60,319 nucleotides of DNA from Planctomycetota bacterium (GTDB taxonomy: Bacteria > Planctomycetota > Planctomycetia > Pirellulales > PLA5). Below, piece by piece: positions 30,001-42,171 of the stretch; the stretch's first letter is position 1, and each line of letters starts with the position of its first letter. The position numbers were made by a program, and so were the translations under genes. The stretch lies in assembly GCA_003576845.1 (NCBI GenBank), contig QEVJ01000014.1:1-60319 (forward strand), read 5' to 3'. Below the pieces are notes generated by a model. That model did not search any database and was not told the origin of the DNA. It saw only the letters and a program-made list of their open reading frames with translations.

Positions 30001-31434
30001 TCACTTCGGCGCTGGAATCGGCGCGTCGGCGTCTTCGGCCAGATTGACGCACACCAGTTCTTCGTCGCTGCGGGCAAACACGTGTTTGTACGCATACGCC
30101 GGGTGCGACCAGCACACCCCTTCGCGCCGGTTGAGCTGCACACGCGTCGGCGCGATCAGCTTGGCCCGGCTTATCTCCTCGAAGTTGCGCGGCGTCAGGC
30201 GGCCGATGACCAACTCGCCCGCTTCGTTGAACATCCACATCCTCTCGCCGTTCTTGACCATGTGGATGTTGCTCCAACGTTCCTTGGGCGTGGCGGTCCG
30301 GTCTTCCCAAATCCGGTCGCCCGTCGCCGCGTCGAGGCATCGCAACTCGCCATAACTATCGACGCCGTAGACGTAATCGCCCGCGAAATACGGCGTGCTG
30401 ATAATCGAATGGAGCGCGTCGGTCGTCCGCTCGTCGGGTCCATGCCGCGCCCAAAGCAGTTCCGCGGCCGGTCGATCTTGCCGCAGCTTGAGCATGAACG
30501 AACCGTCGTAGAAACTCGTCAAGAACAACCGGTCGCCGTCGACAACCGGCGTCGCGATGTTGATCACCATCCGCTCGGGCTTGAACGGCTGTTGCCAATA
30601 GACCGAACCGTCCTCGGGGTTCAGGCCGGAAATGCTCTCGCCGGTCCAACAGACGAGGACGCGCTTGCCGGCCTGCGAGACGATGATCGGCGCGGAATAC
30701 GACGCTTTGTCGTCGAGCGCCCGCCACAGCTCCTTGCCCGACCGCCGATCGAACGCGACGAGACACGCCTTTTCGCCGCCGACTTGCACGATCAACTTGT
30801 CGCCGTCGGCGAGCGGCGCCGCGGCAATTCCCCAGCCCGGCATCCGAATCTTGTACTCGTTGAACAGGTCCTTCTTCCACACGACCTCGCCCGTCGCGGC
30901 CGAAAGACAGTGCAAGTGCCCCATCGTCCCGAGGGCATACGCCAGACCATCGGCAATGCTCACCGCCGCCCGCGGTCCGGCTTCGTAGCTGATATGCTCG
31001 TAGGTGCAGTCGTATTCGAACGTCCACAGAGGATTGCCGGAGTCGGCCGCGAAAGCGAGCACACGCTCCGTTTGTTTGGGCTTCGTTTGGCGATCCATCA
31101 CGAATACGCGGCCGCCGGCGACCGTGGGGCCGTTGTACCCGCTGCCGATTTCGGCCCGCCAGCGGCGTTTGAGCCGCCCGTCCTCGATCCGCTCGGCAGG
31201 AAACGATTCGAGTAATCCGGCTTCCTTCCACACGCCTTCGCGCGTCGGTCCCCGCCACTGCGGCCACTCGTCCGCCGCCGCAGTCGAGCCAACGCAGACC
31301 AGCAGCGTTGCCAATACGAAAACCCCAAGCGGCGGGTATACGCTACGAGTCGACGACCGCTTCCCGATGAACAGACTGTGAGCGAGCATGTAACGCACCA
31401 TGTAGGCAAGGAAAAGAATCGACGGCGGAAGCAT
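30001..31434 (-). CDS. PQQ-like beta-propeller repeat protein, secreted
   Basis: The protein is up to 477 residues with a signal peptide (PLGVFVLATLLVCVGSTAAA) and the planctomycete opening DEWPQWRGPTREGVWKEAGL. Propeller blades follow, marked by FAADSGNPLWTF, LSAATGEVVWKKDL, FDRRSGKELWRAL, NPEDGSVYWQQPF and LDAATGDRIWEDR. It belongs to the PQQ-binding-like family of extracytoplasmic proteins with no known substrate. The start is uncertain: ATG 31434, 31401 and 31389 are all in frame, and the last two would give a more normal signal peptide. It has the same orientation as the methyltransferase gene, 24 bp away. Confidence 0.9.
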   Translation of the reverse strand: MLPPSILFLAYMVRYMLAHSLFIGKRSSTRSVYPPLGVFVLATLLVCVGSTAAADEWPQWRGPTREGVWKEAGLLESFPAERIEDGRLKRRWRAEIGSGYNGPTVAGGRVFVMDRQTKPKQTERVLAFAADSGNPLWTFEYDCTYEHISYEAGPRAAVSIADGLAYALGTMGHLHCLSAATGEVVWKKDLFNEYKIRMPGWGIAAAPLADGDKLIVQVGGEKACLVAFDRRSGKELWRALDDKASYSAPIIVSQAGKRVLVCWTGESISGLNPEDGSVYWQQPFKPERMVINIATPVVDGDRLFLTSFYDGSFMLKLRQDRPAAELLWARHGPDERTTDALHSIISTPYFAGDYVYGVDSYGELRCLDAATGDRIWEDRTATPKERWSNIHMVKNGERMWMFNEAGELVIGRLTPRNFEEISRAKLIAPTRVQLNRREGVCWSHPAYAYKHVFARSDEELVCVNLAEDADAPIPAPK

Positions 31435-31458
31435 TGTGGACGGGAGGCGGATGCGGCG

Positions 31459-32274
31459 TCAACCGCGGCGTTCTTCGTGCGCCCGGCGCGCCACGCCGAC
31501 GACGTGCCACGTCGATTCGTCGATCGGGGCATCGCGCGAAAAGCCCGCGTACCATGCGACGGCCTCTAGCCCCGCCGCCGCGACGAACGCCGCCATTTCC
31601 TGCACCAAAAAGTACCGGTTCGTTTGCGTTTCCTCGATGCGGCCAAACGCGCCGTTGTGCCCCAGTTCGAGAATCTCGTAGGCGACATGGCTCAATTGCC
31701 GCGGTACGTCGAGCGTGGTCCGCGAAATCCGCACGACCTCGCCGGCATCCGTCTGCCACCGCCGCACGCGGAGTGGATCGAAGCCGCGGAGCATCGCCGC
31801 GGCGTGCCAGAACTCGAACACGAACAACCCGCCCGGCCGAAGCGCCTCGCGAACGCCTGCGAGCACCTCGGCCACGCCCGCGTTCGTCTGCACGTAGCCG
31901 ATCGAGTCGAACAGGGCGTAAGCCGCGTCGAACGTTTGCCCGGCAATCGCTTCGCACTCCGCCAGCCGCCGCATGTCGGCCAAATGGAACTGCACGCGCG
32001 AACCGGCAAGTTCCGCCCTTCGCCGGGCACAAGCGAGCATGTCGGCCGAGTAATCCGTTGCGAGGATTTCATATCCACGCTTTTCGAGTTCCAGCGCGTG
32101 GCGACCGGTGCCGCAGGCCAGCTCCAAGAGGCGACGCGGCGCCGTGGAATCCGGCCCTGCCGCCGTCGCAAACTCGCGCACGATCGCATCGACGAACGCC
32201 GCCTCGGCAGCATACGGCTTGTCCGCGTAAAACAGATCGTAAAGCTCGGCGTGTCGACCAAGGTACGAAGACAT
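31459..32274 (-). CDS. Class I SAM-dependent methyltransferase
   Basis: This 271-residue soluble protein has motif I LLELACGTGRHALEL (SAM-binding Gly-rich loop), the acidic end of strand 2 (ILATDYSADML) and the segment VQFHLADMRRL. FDAAYALFDSIGYVQTNAGV and LRPGGLFVFEFWH follow in the expected order. The N-terminus YDLFYADKPYAAEAAFV is typical of small-molecule methyltransferases. ATG 32274 follows AAAGG; GTG 32286 is the alternative. The substrate cannot be told from sequence. It is probably transcribed with the neighbouring minus-strand genes. Confidence 0.9.
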   Translation of the reverse strand: MSSYLGRHAELYDLFYADKPYAAEAAFVDAIVREFATAAGPDSTAPRRLLELACGTGRHALELEKRGYEILATDYSADMLACARRRAELAGSRVQFHLADMRRLAECEAIAGQTFDAAYALFDSIGYVQTNAGVAEVLAGVREALRPGGLFVFEFWHAAAMLRGFDPLRVRRWQTDAGEVVRISRTTLDVPRQLSHVAYEILELGHNGAFGRIEETQTNRYFLVQEMAAFVAAAGLEAVAWYAGFSRDAPIDESTWHVVGVARRAHEERRG

Positions 32275-32402
32275 ACAGCCTTTCACGAACGCGGTAAAGA
32301 ATCATCGATACATTGTTCAGAAACGCAGGTCGCTCTACTCGTTGCTCACTGTCCATTGGACGAGACTCGTTGCGGCCGCAAGTTGCGTCGCGGTTTCCAG
32401 TC

Positions 32403-33389
32403 TCACTTGGCGTACCCGAACTCCCGAAACCACTCCCACGCCGCTTCGACCGATTCGCGCACCGGCCGGTGCCGATAGCCGAGTTCGGCTTGTGCGCGGG
32501 CGATCGTGTAATGCTTCGGGAGCGCGGCGAGAGCGATCGCGCCGCTGTTTACGTCCGGCTCGCGGCCCCTGATCCGGCCGATGACGTCGCCGGTCCAGCC
32601 GGCGAGCTTCGCCACGAGGGGCCCGACGGTCATCAAGGGCCGCCGCCCGCCGGTCACTTCCGCAAACAACCGCCAGGCGTCGACGTAGCGCATCGTCGTG
32701 CCGGCGAGAATGTAGCGCCGTCCGGCCGCTCCGCGGTCGAGCGCCGCGACGATACCCTCGGCCACATCCCGCACGTCGCATACGCTGAAATGTCCCCGCG
32801 GTGCGAACATCCCGCGGCCGCGCGCGACTTCCAGCAGCATCCGTCCCGACGACGGCTTCCAATCCCACGGGCCGAGCATGAACCCGGGATTGACGATCGC
32901 GGCGTCGAGTCCGCGGGCGACCGCGTCGATGACGACCAACTCGGCTTCGCGCTTGGTGATCGCATAGGGCGCCCGGACGCGGCCGTTCGGTTCGGTGTCT
33001 TCGTCCGCCGGCTCGGTGGCCGAGCGCACGCCGAGGGCATCGCAGCTCGACACGTGGACCAGCTTCGCTCCGGCGGCGAGTGCGGCATCGGCGACGTTGC
33101 GCGTCCCTTCGACGTTGATCGCGCGGTGAACGTCGAGTTGCGTACGGCCGAGCTGAACGTATCCCGCAGAATGAACGACGGCCGCGACCCCTTTGCAAGC
33201 CTGCCGAAGGCTCGCGGCGTCGGTGATATCGCCGGGCGCGATCTCGATATCGAGATCCTCGAACTCCCGCGAGCGTTGCCCCGAGCGAACTAACACTCGC
33301 ACCGCCGCGCCATCGGCCAGCAATCGCCGAACCACGTTGTTGCCGACGAAGCCGGTAGCGCCGGTGACGAGAATGAGGCCGGTACGCAT
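32403..33389 (-). CDS. NAD-dependent epimerase/dehydratase (extended SDR)
   Basis: This 328-residue extended short-chain dehydrogenase has the Rossmann motif GATGFVGNNVVRRLL, the acidic segment GDITDAASLRQA, HSAGYVQ and the catalytic YxxxK pair as PYAITKREAE. FMLGPWDWKPSSG and VCDVRDVAEGIVAAL follow. The arrangement resembles the dihydroflavonol-reductase/HpnA-like group that modifies sugar or lipid precursors. No hopanoid genes are nearby, so I do not assign a pathway. ATG 33389 (MRTGLILVTG) is the natural start; upstream codons are not family-like. Confidence 0.9.
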   Translation of the reverse strand: MRTGLILVTGATGFVGNNVVRRLLADGAAVRVLVRSGQRSREFEDLDIEIAPGDITDAASLRQACKGVAAVVHSAGYVQLGRTQLDVHRAINVEGTRNVADAALAAGAKLVHVSSCDALGVRSATEPADEDTEPNGRVRAPYAITKREAELVVIDAVARGLDAAIVNPGFMLGPWDWKPSSGRMLLEVARGRGMFAPRGHFSVCDVRDVAEGIVAALDRGAAGRRYILAGTTMRYVDAWRLFAEVTGGRRPLMTVGPLVAKLAGWTGDVIGRIRGREPDVNSGAIALAALPKHYTIARAQAELGYRHRPVRESVEAAWEWFREFGYAK

Positions 33390-33536
33390 GACTGGGCCGG
33401 AATTCCACCGGCAAAGGAAGCGATATGTTTTCTTGACCGGCACTTGCCCTCGCGCCGACTTTGAGCCAACCTTACCAAATGCCAGCCGCGGAAGCCATCT
33501 TCCGCGGGCCTATTGCCGCCGAGCGAGGTTCGATCC

Positions 33537-34490
33537 ATGACCGTCGACCGCAGAAAGTTCCTGACCGCGTCCGTCGCCGCGATACCGCTTGTAGCCGTCT
33601 TGAACCAAAATGCGCCGGCGCAAGACGCCGCAAGGACAACGGTTCCTCGCCGGGGGAACCCCATCGCCGTTTCCACCTATTCCTTCTGGCGGTTCCGCGA
33701 CGATGCGAGAATCTCCGTCGAGGACTGCATCGACCGGGCGGGCGAGATGGGCTTTGATGCCGTCGAGATTCTGCACATGCAGATGCAGGACGACGAGTCG
33801 CCCGGGCGGCTGCGGAACTTGAAGCGGCGGGCATTTCTCGCCGGGATGAGCCTGTGCGGGTTTTCGACGCACCAGACGTTCGTTTCTCCGGACGAAGCGG
33901 TGCGGAAGAAGAACATCGAGCATACGACGCGGTGTCTGCAACTGGCCGACGCAATGGGCATTCCGACCATGCGCGTGAACACGGGCCGCTGGGGGACGAG
34001 CAAGAACTTCGACGAGCTGATGAAAAACAAGGGCAAGGAGCCGCGCCTCGAAGGGTACACGGACGACGAGGGCTTCAAGTGGGTCATCGACGCTTACGCC
34101 GAACTCGCCAAGAAAGCCGAGCAATACGGCGTCGTCATGGGACTCGAAAACCACTGGGGTTTGGGCCGCGAACCGGAGGGCGTCATTCGCGTGGTCGACG
34201 CGGTCAAGTCGCCGTGGCTCCGCGCGACGCTCGACACCGGAAACTTCCTGGAAGACAGCTACGGGAAGATGGAGACGCTCGCGCCGTATGCCGTGTTCGT
34301 TCAGGCGAAGACGTATTTCGGCGGCGGCACGTGGTATACGCTCGACATCGACTATATGAAGGTTGCGGCGATTCTGGCAAAGGTGAAGTATCGCGGCTAC
34401 ATTTCGCTCGAGTTCGAGGGCCAGGAAGAATGGGAAACGGCGATTCCGAAGAGTCTTGAGCTACTGCGGGGAGCGGGGTTCGGCGCGTAG
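33537..34490 (+). CDS. Sugar phosphate isomerase/epimerase (xylose-isomerase-like TIM barrel), Tat-exported
   Basis: This 317-residue protein has a twin-arginine signal (DRRKFLTASVAAIPLVAVLN) and an AP-endonuclease-2/xylose-isomerase-like TIM barrel. Likely metal and active-site segments are GFDAVEILHMQM, PTMRVNTGRWG, GVVMGLENHWG, LRATLDTGNF and YRGYISLEFEGQEEWE, which supply the expected Glu, Asp and His ligands. Planctomycetes export many such proteins for sugar or inositol turnover, and the substrate is unknown. ATG 33537 gives the Tat motif at the proper place. A long hairpin repeat begins 5 bp after the stop. Confidence 0.92.
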   Translation: MTVDRRKFLTASVAAIPLVAVLNQNAPAQDAARTTVPRRGNPIAVSTYSFWRFRDDARISVEDCIDRAGEMGFDAVEILHMQMQDDESPGRLRNLKRRAFLAGMSLCGFSTHQTFVSPDEAVRKKNIEHTTRCLQLADAMGIPTMRVNTGRWGTSKNFDELMKNKGKEPRLEGYTDDEGFKWVIDAYAELAKKAEQYGVVMGLENHWGLGREPEGVIRVVDAVKSPWLRATLDTGNFLEDSYGKMETLAPYAVFVQAKTYFGGGTWYTLDIDYMKVAAILAKVKYRGYISLEFEGQEEWETAIPKSLELLRGAGFGA

Positions 34491-34902
34491 CGACTGCAAA
34501 CGAACCGAACCGCCGAGGCGCAGAGACGCGGAGGGTTCGTCGATGTGTGAAGTCCCTCCGCGTCTCTGCGCCTCGGCGGTTCGTTTGCATGTCATTTTGG
34601 CAGCCAGAATTCGTGGATAAATCGAGGCGCCAAAATGGCAGTCGCTTTCCGCTCGCACTCCGAAAGTCGTTGGCTGTCGCGAAAATGCAACGCTTGCCAA
34701 ACCGTTGCACGGTAAGCTCTTAGGCCAAGACGCGACTTGCGTTGAGTTCGGCACGCTCTTTGCTTTTTACGCCCAAGTACCGTTAGGGCAGCCAATTCCG
34801 GCTTACTTGAACGCGCCGCCATCCGCGGCCAGCGACTCACAGTCAGAGCGCCACACGTCACCACCACGCGATTCGCGGCGAAATAAACAGGAGCAGACAC
34901 AC
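34491..34902. other. Intergenic region: hairpin repeat, then dnaK leader
   Basis: This gap of about 410 bp starts with the hairpin element at 34496-34588. The rest is dnaK upstream sequence, in which I found no CIRCE-type inverted repeat and no clear promoter. A GGAG Shine-Dalgarno sits just before the dnaK ATG. Confidence 0.6.
34496..34588. repeat. Long hairpin element after the sugar isomerase gene
   Basis: The left arm (34496-34535) and right arm (34554-34588) are inverted copies. The inner 28 bp (starting AACCGCCGAGGCGCAGAGAC) are perfect, and the outer GCAAACG also pairs beyond a 5-bp duplication (ACCGA) in the left arm. The loop is 18 bp. It may serve as a terminator, but the length and near-identity suggest a repetitive element. 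Confidence 0.8.
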
Positions 34903-36813
<1,911 letters not shown>

Positions 36814-37141
36814 GGAACGCGTGCAGGACAAAGGACACTCCGACCGTCGTTTGCCGGCGAAACCATTCGACCCGAAGCCGGCAAACAAAGACACGGGCGG
36901 TTTACCATAGCACCGCGAGCCGCTCGCCAACGCGACTGGCTCGCGGTTTCTGTTTGTGCGCACGATGATGCTCGTTGGAATATGTTCGAACACTTTTGAT
37001 CTCGGCATTGGTTTTGCTTCACGTTTTCGCGCGGTCCCGTGAACTGCCAATCGAGAAGGTGGTCGTATATCGGGACACGCGGTCACCTTGCCCCCGGTGT
37101 GTTCACCGGGGGCTGAATGGCGAATATCCTCGACGCTTACC
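36814..37141. other. dnaK-clpB intergenic region
   Basis: No gene is supported. The region contains the terminator-like hairpin at 36912-36955. The remaining 190 bp before clpB presumably carry its promoter, but no convincing boxes or CIRCE element are visible. Confidence 0.5.
36912..36955 (+). terminator. Putative rho-independent terminator after dnaK
   Basis: ACCGCGAGCC (36912-36921) and GGCTCGCGGT (36938-36947) form a perfect 10-bp stem followed by TTCTGTTTG, about 100 bp after the dnaK stop. Confidence 0.6.
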
Positions 37142-39811
37142 ATGCGATTCGATAAATTCACGATCAAAGCCCAAGAGGCGGTTCAGCGGGCGCAGGAATT
37201 AGCCGCTGACCGGGGAAACCCGCAGATCGACGGGCTGCATTTGCTCGCCGCGCTGCTTGACGAAACGGAGGGCTTGGTTGCCCCGGTGTTGGCAAAGATC
37301 GGCGCGAATCGTGCGCAGCTCGACAAAATGGTCGATGACGAAATCGGCCATTTGCCGAAGGTCAGCGGCGGATCGCCGCCGCAACCGTCGAGCGATTTGA
37401 TGGCGGTCTTCGAAGGCGCGCAGCGCCAAGCCGAGGCGATGAAGGACGACTTCGTTTCGACCGAGCATTTGCTGCTCGCGCTCCTGAAGACGAAGAACAA
37501 AGCCCAGGGCATTTTGCAGGTCAACGCGATCGGCGAGAAGGAATTGCTCTCCGCGCTGCAATCGGTCCGCGGCAGCGCGCGTGTTACGGACCAGAATCCC
37601 GAGGGTAAGTTCCAAGCGTTCGAGAAGTACGGCATCGATCTCGTCGCCCGCGCGAGCCAAGGCAAGCTCGATCCGGTGATCGGCCGCGATCAAGAAATCC
37701 GCCGCGTGGTGCAAGTTTTGTCGCGGCGGACGAAGAACAATCCCGTCCTCATTGGCGAGCCGGGCGTCGGCAAGACCGCCATCGCGGAAGGTCTCGCGCT
37801 GCGGATCGTCCACGGCGACGTTCCGCAGAGTCTCAAGAACAAGCGGGTGATCGCGCTCGACTTGGGAGCACTCGTGGCGGGCACGAAATATCGCGGCGAA
37901 TTCGAGGAGCGGCTCAAGGCGGTGCTCCGCGAAGTGCAAGACTCACAAGGCGGCGTGGTGCTGTTCATCGACGAGTTGCACACGGTCGTCGGCGCGGGGC
38001 GCGCCGAAGGCGGCGCGGACGCGGCGAACTTGCTCAAGCCGGCGCTCGCCCGCGGCGATCTGCGCTGCATCGGCGCGACGACGCTCGACGAATATCGCAA
38101 GTACATCGAGAAGGACGCGGCGCTGGAGCGGCGCTTCCAGCCGGTCTATATCGGCGAGCCGTCGGTGGACGATACGGTTGCCATTCTGCGCGGGCTCAAG
38201 CCGCGGTACGAAGCCCATCACAAAGGCGTGAAGATCAAAGATTCGGCCCTCGTCGCCGCGGCGACGCTGTCGAACCGTTACATCACCGACCGCTTTCTGC
38301 CGGACAAGGCGATCGACCTCGTCGACGAGGCGGCGAGCCGGCTAGCGATGGAACTGGAAAGCGTGCCGACGGAAATCGACGAAGTGCAGCGGCGGCTCAC
38401 GCAGTTGGAACTAGCCGCCCGCCAACTGCAAGAAGAAACCGAGGAGCACGCCGTCGATCGGCTCGCCGAAATCGAAGATGAAATGGACGAGCTCAAACGC
38501 AAACTCGCCAATTTGCGCGAGCAGTGGGAAGCGGAGAAGCACGGCGTGGTCGGCGTGGTGGCATTACGCGAGAAGCTCGGCAAGGCGGACCGCGAATTCG
38601 AGCAGTTCGAGGCCGGCGTCAAGCAGAAGCAGAACGAAGGTCAACTCGTCAGCGAGAGCGACTATCAAAAGCTCTACGTCCTCGATACCGAGCGGCGCAA
38701 GCTCGCCGCCGCGCTCGAGAAAGCGACGGCCGCGTCGGCCGCACAACAAGCGGGCAAAGACGGTCAGCCGGAAGAGCGTCGCAAGCTGCTCCGTCAAGAA
38801 GTCGGACCCGACGAAATCGCCGAAGTCGTGTCGGCGTGGACCGGGATTCCGGTCGCGCGGATGATGGAAACCGAAAAGGCCAAACTGCTCGTGATGGAAG
38901 AGCGGCTGCACCAGCGCGTCGTCGGGCAAGACGAAGCCGTCGTCGCCGTGGCGAACGCCATTCGTCGCAGCCGCAGCGGCCTGCAGGATCCGAATCGGCC
39001 GATCGGTTCGTTCCTGTTCCTGGGACCGACCGGCGTCGGCAAGACCGAGCTTTGCAAAGCGCTCGCCGAAGTGCTGTTCGACGACGAAAACGCGATGGTT
39101 CGCATCGACATGAGCGAATACGGCGAGCGGCACACGGTGAGCCGGCTGATCGGGGCTCCGCCGGGCTACGTCGGCTACGAAGAAGGCGGGCGGCTCACCG
39201 AAGCGGTCCGCCGCCGGCCGTATTCTGTCGTCCTGCTCGACGAAATGGAAAAAGCCCATCGCGACGTGTTCAACGTGCTGCTGCAACTGCTCGACGACGG
39301 CCGCCTGACCGACGGCCAGGGACACACCGTCGACTTTACGAACACGATCGTCGTGATGACCAGCAACGTCGGCAGCCCGATGATTCAGCAAGTCACCGAA
39401 ACGGGCGGCAGCGAGGAAGAAATGCGCCAAGCGGTCAGCGACGCGCTGAAGGTCCATTTCCTGCCGGAGTTCTTGAACCGCATCGACGACATGATCATTT
39501 TCCACCCGCTCGGCCGCGATCAGGTGCATCGCATCGCCCGGCTGCAAATCGAACGGCTGCGAAAGCAACTCGCGGGGAGCGACTTGAATCTCATCGTCAC
39601 CGACGCGGCCATCGACGCCATCGGCCGGGAAGGCTACGACCCGACGTTCGGCGCGCGTCCGCTCAAACGCGTGATCCAGCGGCAAATCCAGAACCCGCTG
39701 GCCACGGAACTGCTCAAGGGCGAATACGATCCGGGGTCGACGATCGTGGTGGACCATCGCGACGGGGAGTTTACGTTCGAGAAGTCTACGGACGGGGCAG
39801 GGCGCGAGTGA
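37142..39811 (+). CDS. clpB: ATP-dependent chaperone ClpB
   Basis: This 889-residue hexameric disaggregase works with DnaK. Order: the Clp N-domain repeats ([20 protein letters not shown] onward), AAA1 with Walker [17 protein letters not shown] and Walker [16 protein letters not shown], and the coiled middle domain (about 400-540; [16 protein letters not shown]) that distinguishes ClpB from ClpA/C. AAA2 follows, with [19 protein letters not shown] and [11 protein letters not shown], then the C-terminal D2-small domain ([15 protein letters not shown]). The length is slightly above the usual 860. ATG 37142 is directly before the N-domain. Placement next to dnaK fits their joint role in heat-shock protein repair. 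Confidence 0.97.
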   Translation: MRFDKFTIKAQEAVQRAQELAADRGNPQIDGLHLLAALLDETEGLVAPVLAKIGANRAQLDKMVDDEIGHLPKVSGGSPPQPSSDLMAVFEGAQRQAEAMKDDFVSTEHLLLALLKTKNKAQGILQVNAIGEKELLSALQSVRGSARVTDQNPEGKFQAFEKYGIDLVARASQGKLDPVIGRDQEIRRVVQVLSRRTKNNPVLIGEPGVGKTAIAEGLALRIVHGDVPQSLKNKRVIALDLGALVAGTKYRGEFEERLKAVLREVQDSQGGVVLFIDELHTVVGAGRAEGGADAANLLKPALARGDLRCIGATTLDEYRKYIEKDAALERRFQPVYIGEPSVDDTVAILRGLKPRYEAHHKGVKIKDSALVAAATLSNRYITDRFLPDKAIDLVDEAASRLAMELESVPTEIDEVQRRLTQLELAARQLQEETEEHAVDRLAEIEDEMDELKRKLANLREQWEAEKHGVVGVVALREKLGKADREFEQFEAGVKQKQNEGQLVSESDYQKLYVLDTERRKLAAALEKATAASAAQQAGKDGQPEERRKLLRQEVGPDEIAEVVSAWTGIPVARMMETEKAKLLVMEERLHQRVVGQDEAVVAVANAIRRSRSGLQDPNRPIGSFLFLGPTGVGKTELCKALAEVLFDDENAMVRIDMSEYGERHTVSRLIGAPPGYVGYEEGGRLTEAVRRRPYSVVLLDEMEKAHRDVFNVLLQLLDDGRLTDGQGHTVDFTNTIVVMTSNVGSPMIQQVTETGGSEEEMRQAVSDALKVHFLPEFLNRIDDMIIFHPLGRDQVHRIARLQIERLRKQLAGSDLNLIVTDAAIDAIGREGYDPTFGARPLKRVIQRQIQNPLATELLKGEYDPGSTIVVDHRDGEFTFEKSTDGAGRE

Positions 39812-39942
39812 CTGGGGCTCGCTTGGTAACGTGACGAGCAATTCTCGCAAATGGCGTGATTAGCTCATTGCCCGTTTAGACCGCAGTGCGCGTTCGCCAG
39901 TAGAATTGTCGGCAGGTCAGTGGTTCGCCAATGCATGAATGC

Positions 39943-39973
39943 TTAAACCTTTGAACTTAGACCCTAAACCTAA
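39943..39973. repeat. 7-bp-period array
   Basis: Heptads TTAAACC, TTTGAAC, TTAGACC, CTAAACC fill the space just downstream of clpB and just before the stop of the DUF1501 gene on the other strand. Confidence 0.6.
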
Positions 39974-39986
39974 CGGCGTGGCGGCC

Positions 39987-41408
39987 TCACCCTGTCAACT
40001 CCACAATCGTCCCCGCCGCCGTCGCCGCTTTCGTGACTTCTTCCGGCACGCCGCGTTCGAGCCGCAGTCGGCCGACGTCGAACAGCGTGTGCAGCACGGT
40101 GCTGGCCAGGTGGTCGATCGCGTACGATTCGGTCGCCGGATCGCCGCCATTGCGCGAAGATTGTCCGACGACCTGACCCATCTTGAGTCCGCCGCCCGCC
40201 ACCAGTAGCGGCGCGAGATTGCCCCAGTGGTCGCGGCCGCCGGCTTGGTTCACTTGCGGCGTGCGCCCCATTTCACCGCACGCGACGAGAAGTATCTTCT
40301 CGCTCAAACCGCGCTCTCTCACATCGTCGAGGAAGGCGGCGAGCGCGTGATCGAGCGGCCGGCCCATGTACTCCATGCCCTCGGAGCACCCGGCGTTGTT
40401 GGCGTCGGCGTGCATGTCCCAGACGAAATTCGTCGTCACCGTGACGAACCCGCACCCGGCCTCGCACAGTCGCCGGGCCAGGAGCAGCAGCTTGCCGAGC
40501 GTTTGGGCGTTGTCGACGTAATTCTTGTAATTGTTCCACTTGCGGCTGATCGCCTCGGGACGCACGAGCGGCGCGGTGTCGTAGCGCTCGACGACGCGCG
40601 GGTCTTCGCCGGAGAGATCGAACGCTTTGGCCACGCCGCCGAAGATCGTCGTGAAGGCTTGTTCTTCGAGGCGCGTCAAGCTGCCGCCGGCGTCGATCGT
40701 GTTGTCGATCCCGCGCCGAAGCCGATCGAGCTCGGCGAGCAGCGCCCGGCGGTCGTCGACGCGCTTTCTCGGCAGCGACAGTTGCATATCGCTCTGCATC
40801 GCACCGCCGGCGCCCGGAACGAACGGTGCGTAGGCCCCGCCGAGCGTTCCCGTCGCGCCAAACTTGCCAAAACTCTCCTCGGCCGGCTTCGCGTCGGGCC
40901 AGACCGCGCGGGGAAAGAGCGCGACGTTCCGCGGCATGCCGGTGGCCGGATGATTCGTGCCTGCGATACGCGCATAAAGCGATCCGAGGTTCGCCCCGGA
41001 CGAAGTTTTCGACACGACCGGCTTGATGTCGTGGTTGCCGTCGCCGGTACGGAAACTGCGAACGACGCTCACCCTGTCGGCGCGGGCGGCGAGCTTCGTA
41101 AACGTACCGCCGAACGTCACGCCCGGTATCTTCGTCGCCGTCTCGCCGGTGACGCTGCGAATTCCGGCCGGCGCGGTCATTTTGGGGTCGAACGTCTCGT
41201 ACTGACTCGGGCCGCCGTGCAGAAAGAGCAGGATCACCGACTTGTCGCGGAGTACGCCGTTGCCGGCCGCCCCCGCCGCGAGCACGTCGCGGAGCGTCAA
41301 TCCGCCCAATCCGAGTCCATGCGCGCCGATGCCGCCGAGCCCCAGCCCGCCGATTCGCAAGAAACCGCGGCGGTTCAGTCGGTTTGCACCGTCGAAGATC
41401 GTAAGCAT
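39987..41408 (-). CDS. DUF1501 family protein, Tat-exported (second copy)
   Basis: This 473-residue DUF1501 protein starts at ATG 41408, decided by GGAGG 8 nt upstream. The twin-arginine signal LNRRGFLRIGGLGLGGIGAH leads to LLFLHGGPSQYETFDPKMTA, VRSFRTGDGNHDIKPVVSKT, the WDMHADANNAGCSEGMEYMG region and LVACGEMGRTPQVNQAGGRD. It differs clearly from the copy at 2668-4140. The partner cytochrome/DUF1549 gene normally found beside such proteins is missing, although a small cytochrome gene lies divergently 276 bp away. Confidence 0.92.
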   Translation of the reverse strand: MLTIFDGANRLNRRGFLRIGGLGLGGIGAHGLGLGGLTLRDVLAAGAAGNGVLRDKSVILLFLHGGPSQYETFDPKMTAPAGIRSVTGETATKIPGVTFGGTFTKLAARADRVSVVRSFRTGDGNHDIKPVVSKTSSGANLGSLYARIAGTNHPATGMPRNVALFPRAVWPDAKPAEESFGKFGATGTLGGAYAPFVPGAGGAMQSDMQLSLPRKRVDDRRALLAELDRLRRGIDNTIDAGGSLTRLEEQAFTTIFGGVAKAFDLSGEDPRVVERYDTAPLVRPEAISRKWNNYKNYVDNAQTLGKLLLLARRLCEAGCGFVTVTTNFVWDMHADANNAGCSEGMEYMGRPLDHALAAFLDDVRERGLSEKILLVACGEMGRTPQVNQAGGRDHWGNLAPLLVAGGGLKMGQVVGQSSRNGGDPATESYAIDHLASTVLHTLFDVGRLRLERGVPEEVTKAATAAGTIVELTG

Positions 41409-41684
41409 CGGCGCGGCCTCCATTTCCGGGAATTCCAAGGCAATCGCTCGGGCGGTTTCCGCTGTTATATTCAATGCGGCTTATGCGTTCAATCACATTG
41501 GATGATGCCGCGGATGCCAAATGGCTCATGTCCGGCCGCGGCACGGCAAGTGCGTCTTGGACCTCTCGCCTGCCGAGGATTGCCGGAAATGTGCGCGAAT
41601 TCGCGCGAATCTGTGTCGAAACGGCGTGCGTAGGGCGTGTCGGCGGGTTTTGCGGAACTGCCCACCAACGAGGAAAGGACGTCG

Positions 41685-42083
41685 ATGAAACGCTTAATAA
41701 TTCTCCCGCTCGCAACGATCGGTCTTGCGGCGTTGGGCCTGTTCGCCGCGGCCGCCAATAGTCAACCTGAGTCGGAGAAAAAGGTTTCCGACTTCATGGC
41801 GCTGAAGCTCGAACACACGCAAGCCGTGCTCGATGGGCTGGTGCGCGAAGATTTCACGAAGATCGACACGCACGCCCAGCAAATCAGCTTGCTCACGCAC
41901 GACGAAGCCTGGCAGGTGATCCAAACGCCCGAGTACCGCCGCCGCAGCGACGAGTTTCGCCGCACGACCGACAACATCGCCAAGGCCGCACAAAAGAAAA
42001 ACATCGACGGCGCAACGCTGGCTTACGTCGAAATGACGCTGCAATGCGTAAGCTGTCACCGGGCGATCCGCGATCAGAAATAG
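41685..42083 (+). CDS. Small exported c-type cytochrome
   Basis: This 132-residue protein has a signal peptide (MKRLIILPLATIGLAALGLF) and a single haem-attachment motif CVSCH at residues 121-125, very close to the C-terminus. That is the arrangement of four-helix-bundle cytochromes c'/c556. The sequence before it is helical with regular heptad-like spacing. ATG 41685 follows AGGAAAGGA. It may be a periplasmic electron carrier or a gas-binding cytochrome; no redox partner is in the window. Confidence 0.85.
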   Translation: MKRLIILPLATIGLAALGLFAAAANSQPESEKKVSDFMALKLEHTQAVLDGLVREDFTKIDTHAQQISLLTHDEAWQVIQTPEYRRRSDEFRRTTDNIAKAAQKKNIDGATLAYVEMTLQCVSCHRAIRDQK

Positions 42084-42171
42084 CTCGCGGCATGTCGCCT
42101 GAAACTCGGCGGCGGTGAGAATGCCTGTCGACCGCTGCACGCCACGCACCATCCTGGAGGAATAGACTGCC

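Noticed and set aside
34600-34902. CIRCE-type HrcA operator before dnaK
   Set aside because: The pattern TTAGCACTC-N9-GAGTGCTAA is not found; only short partial matches exist.
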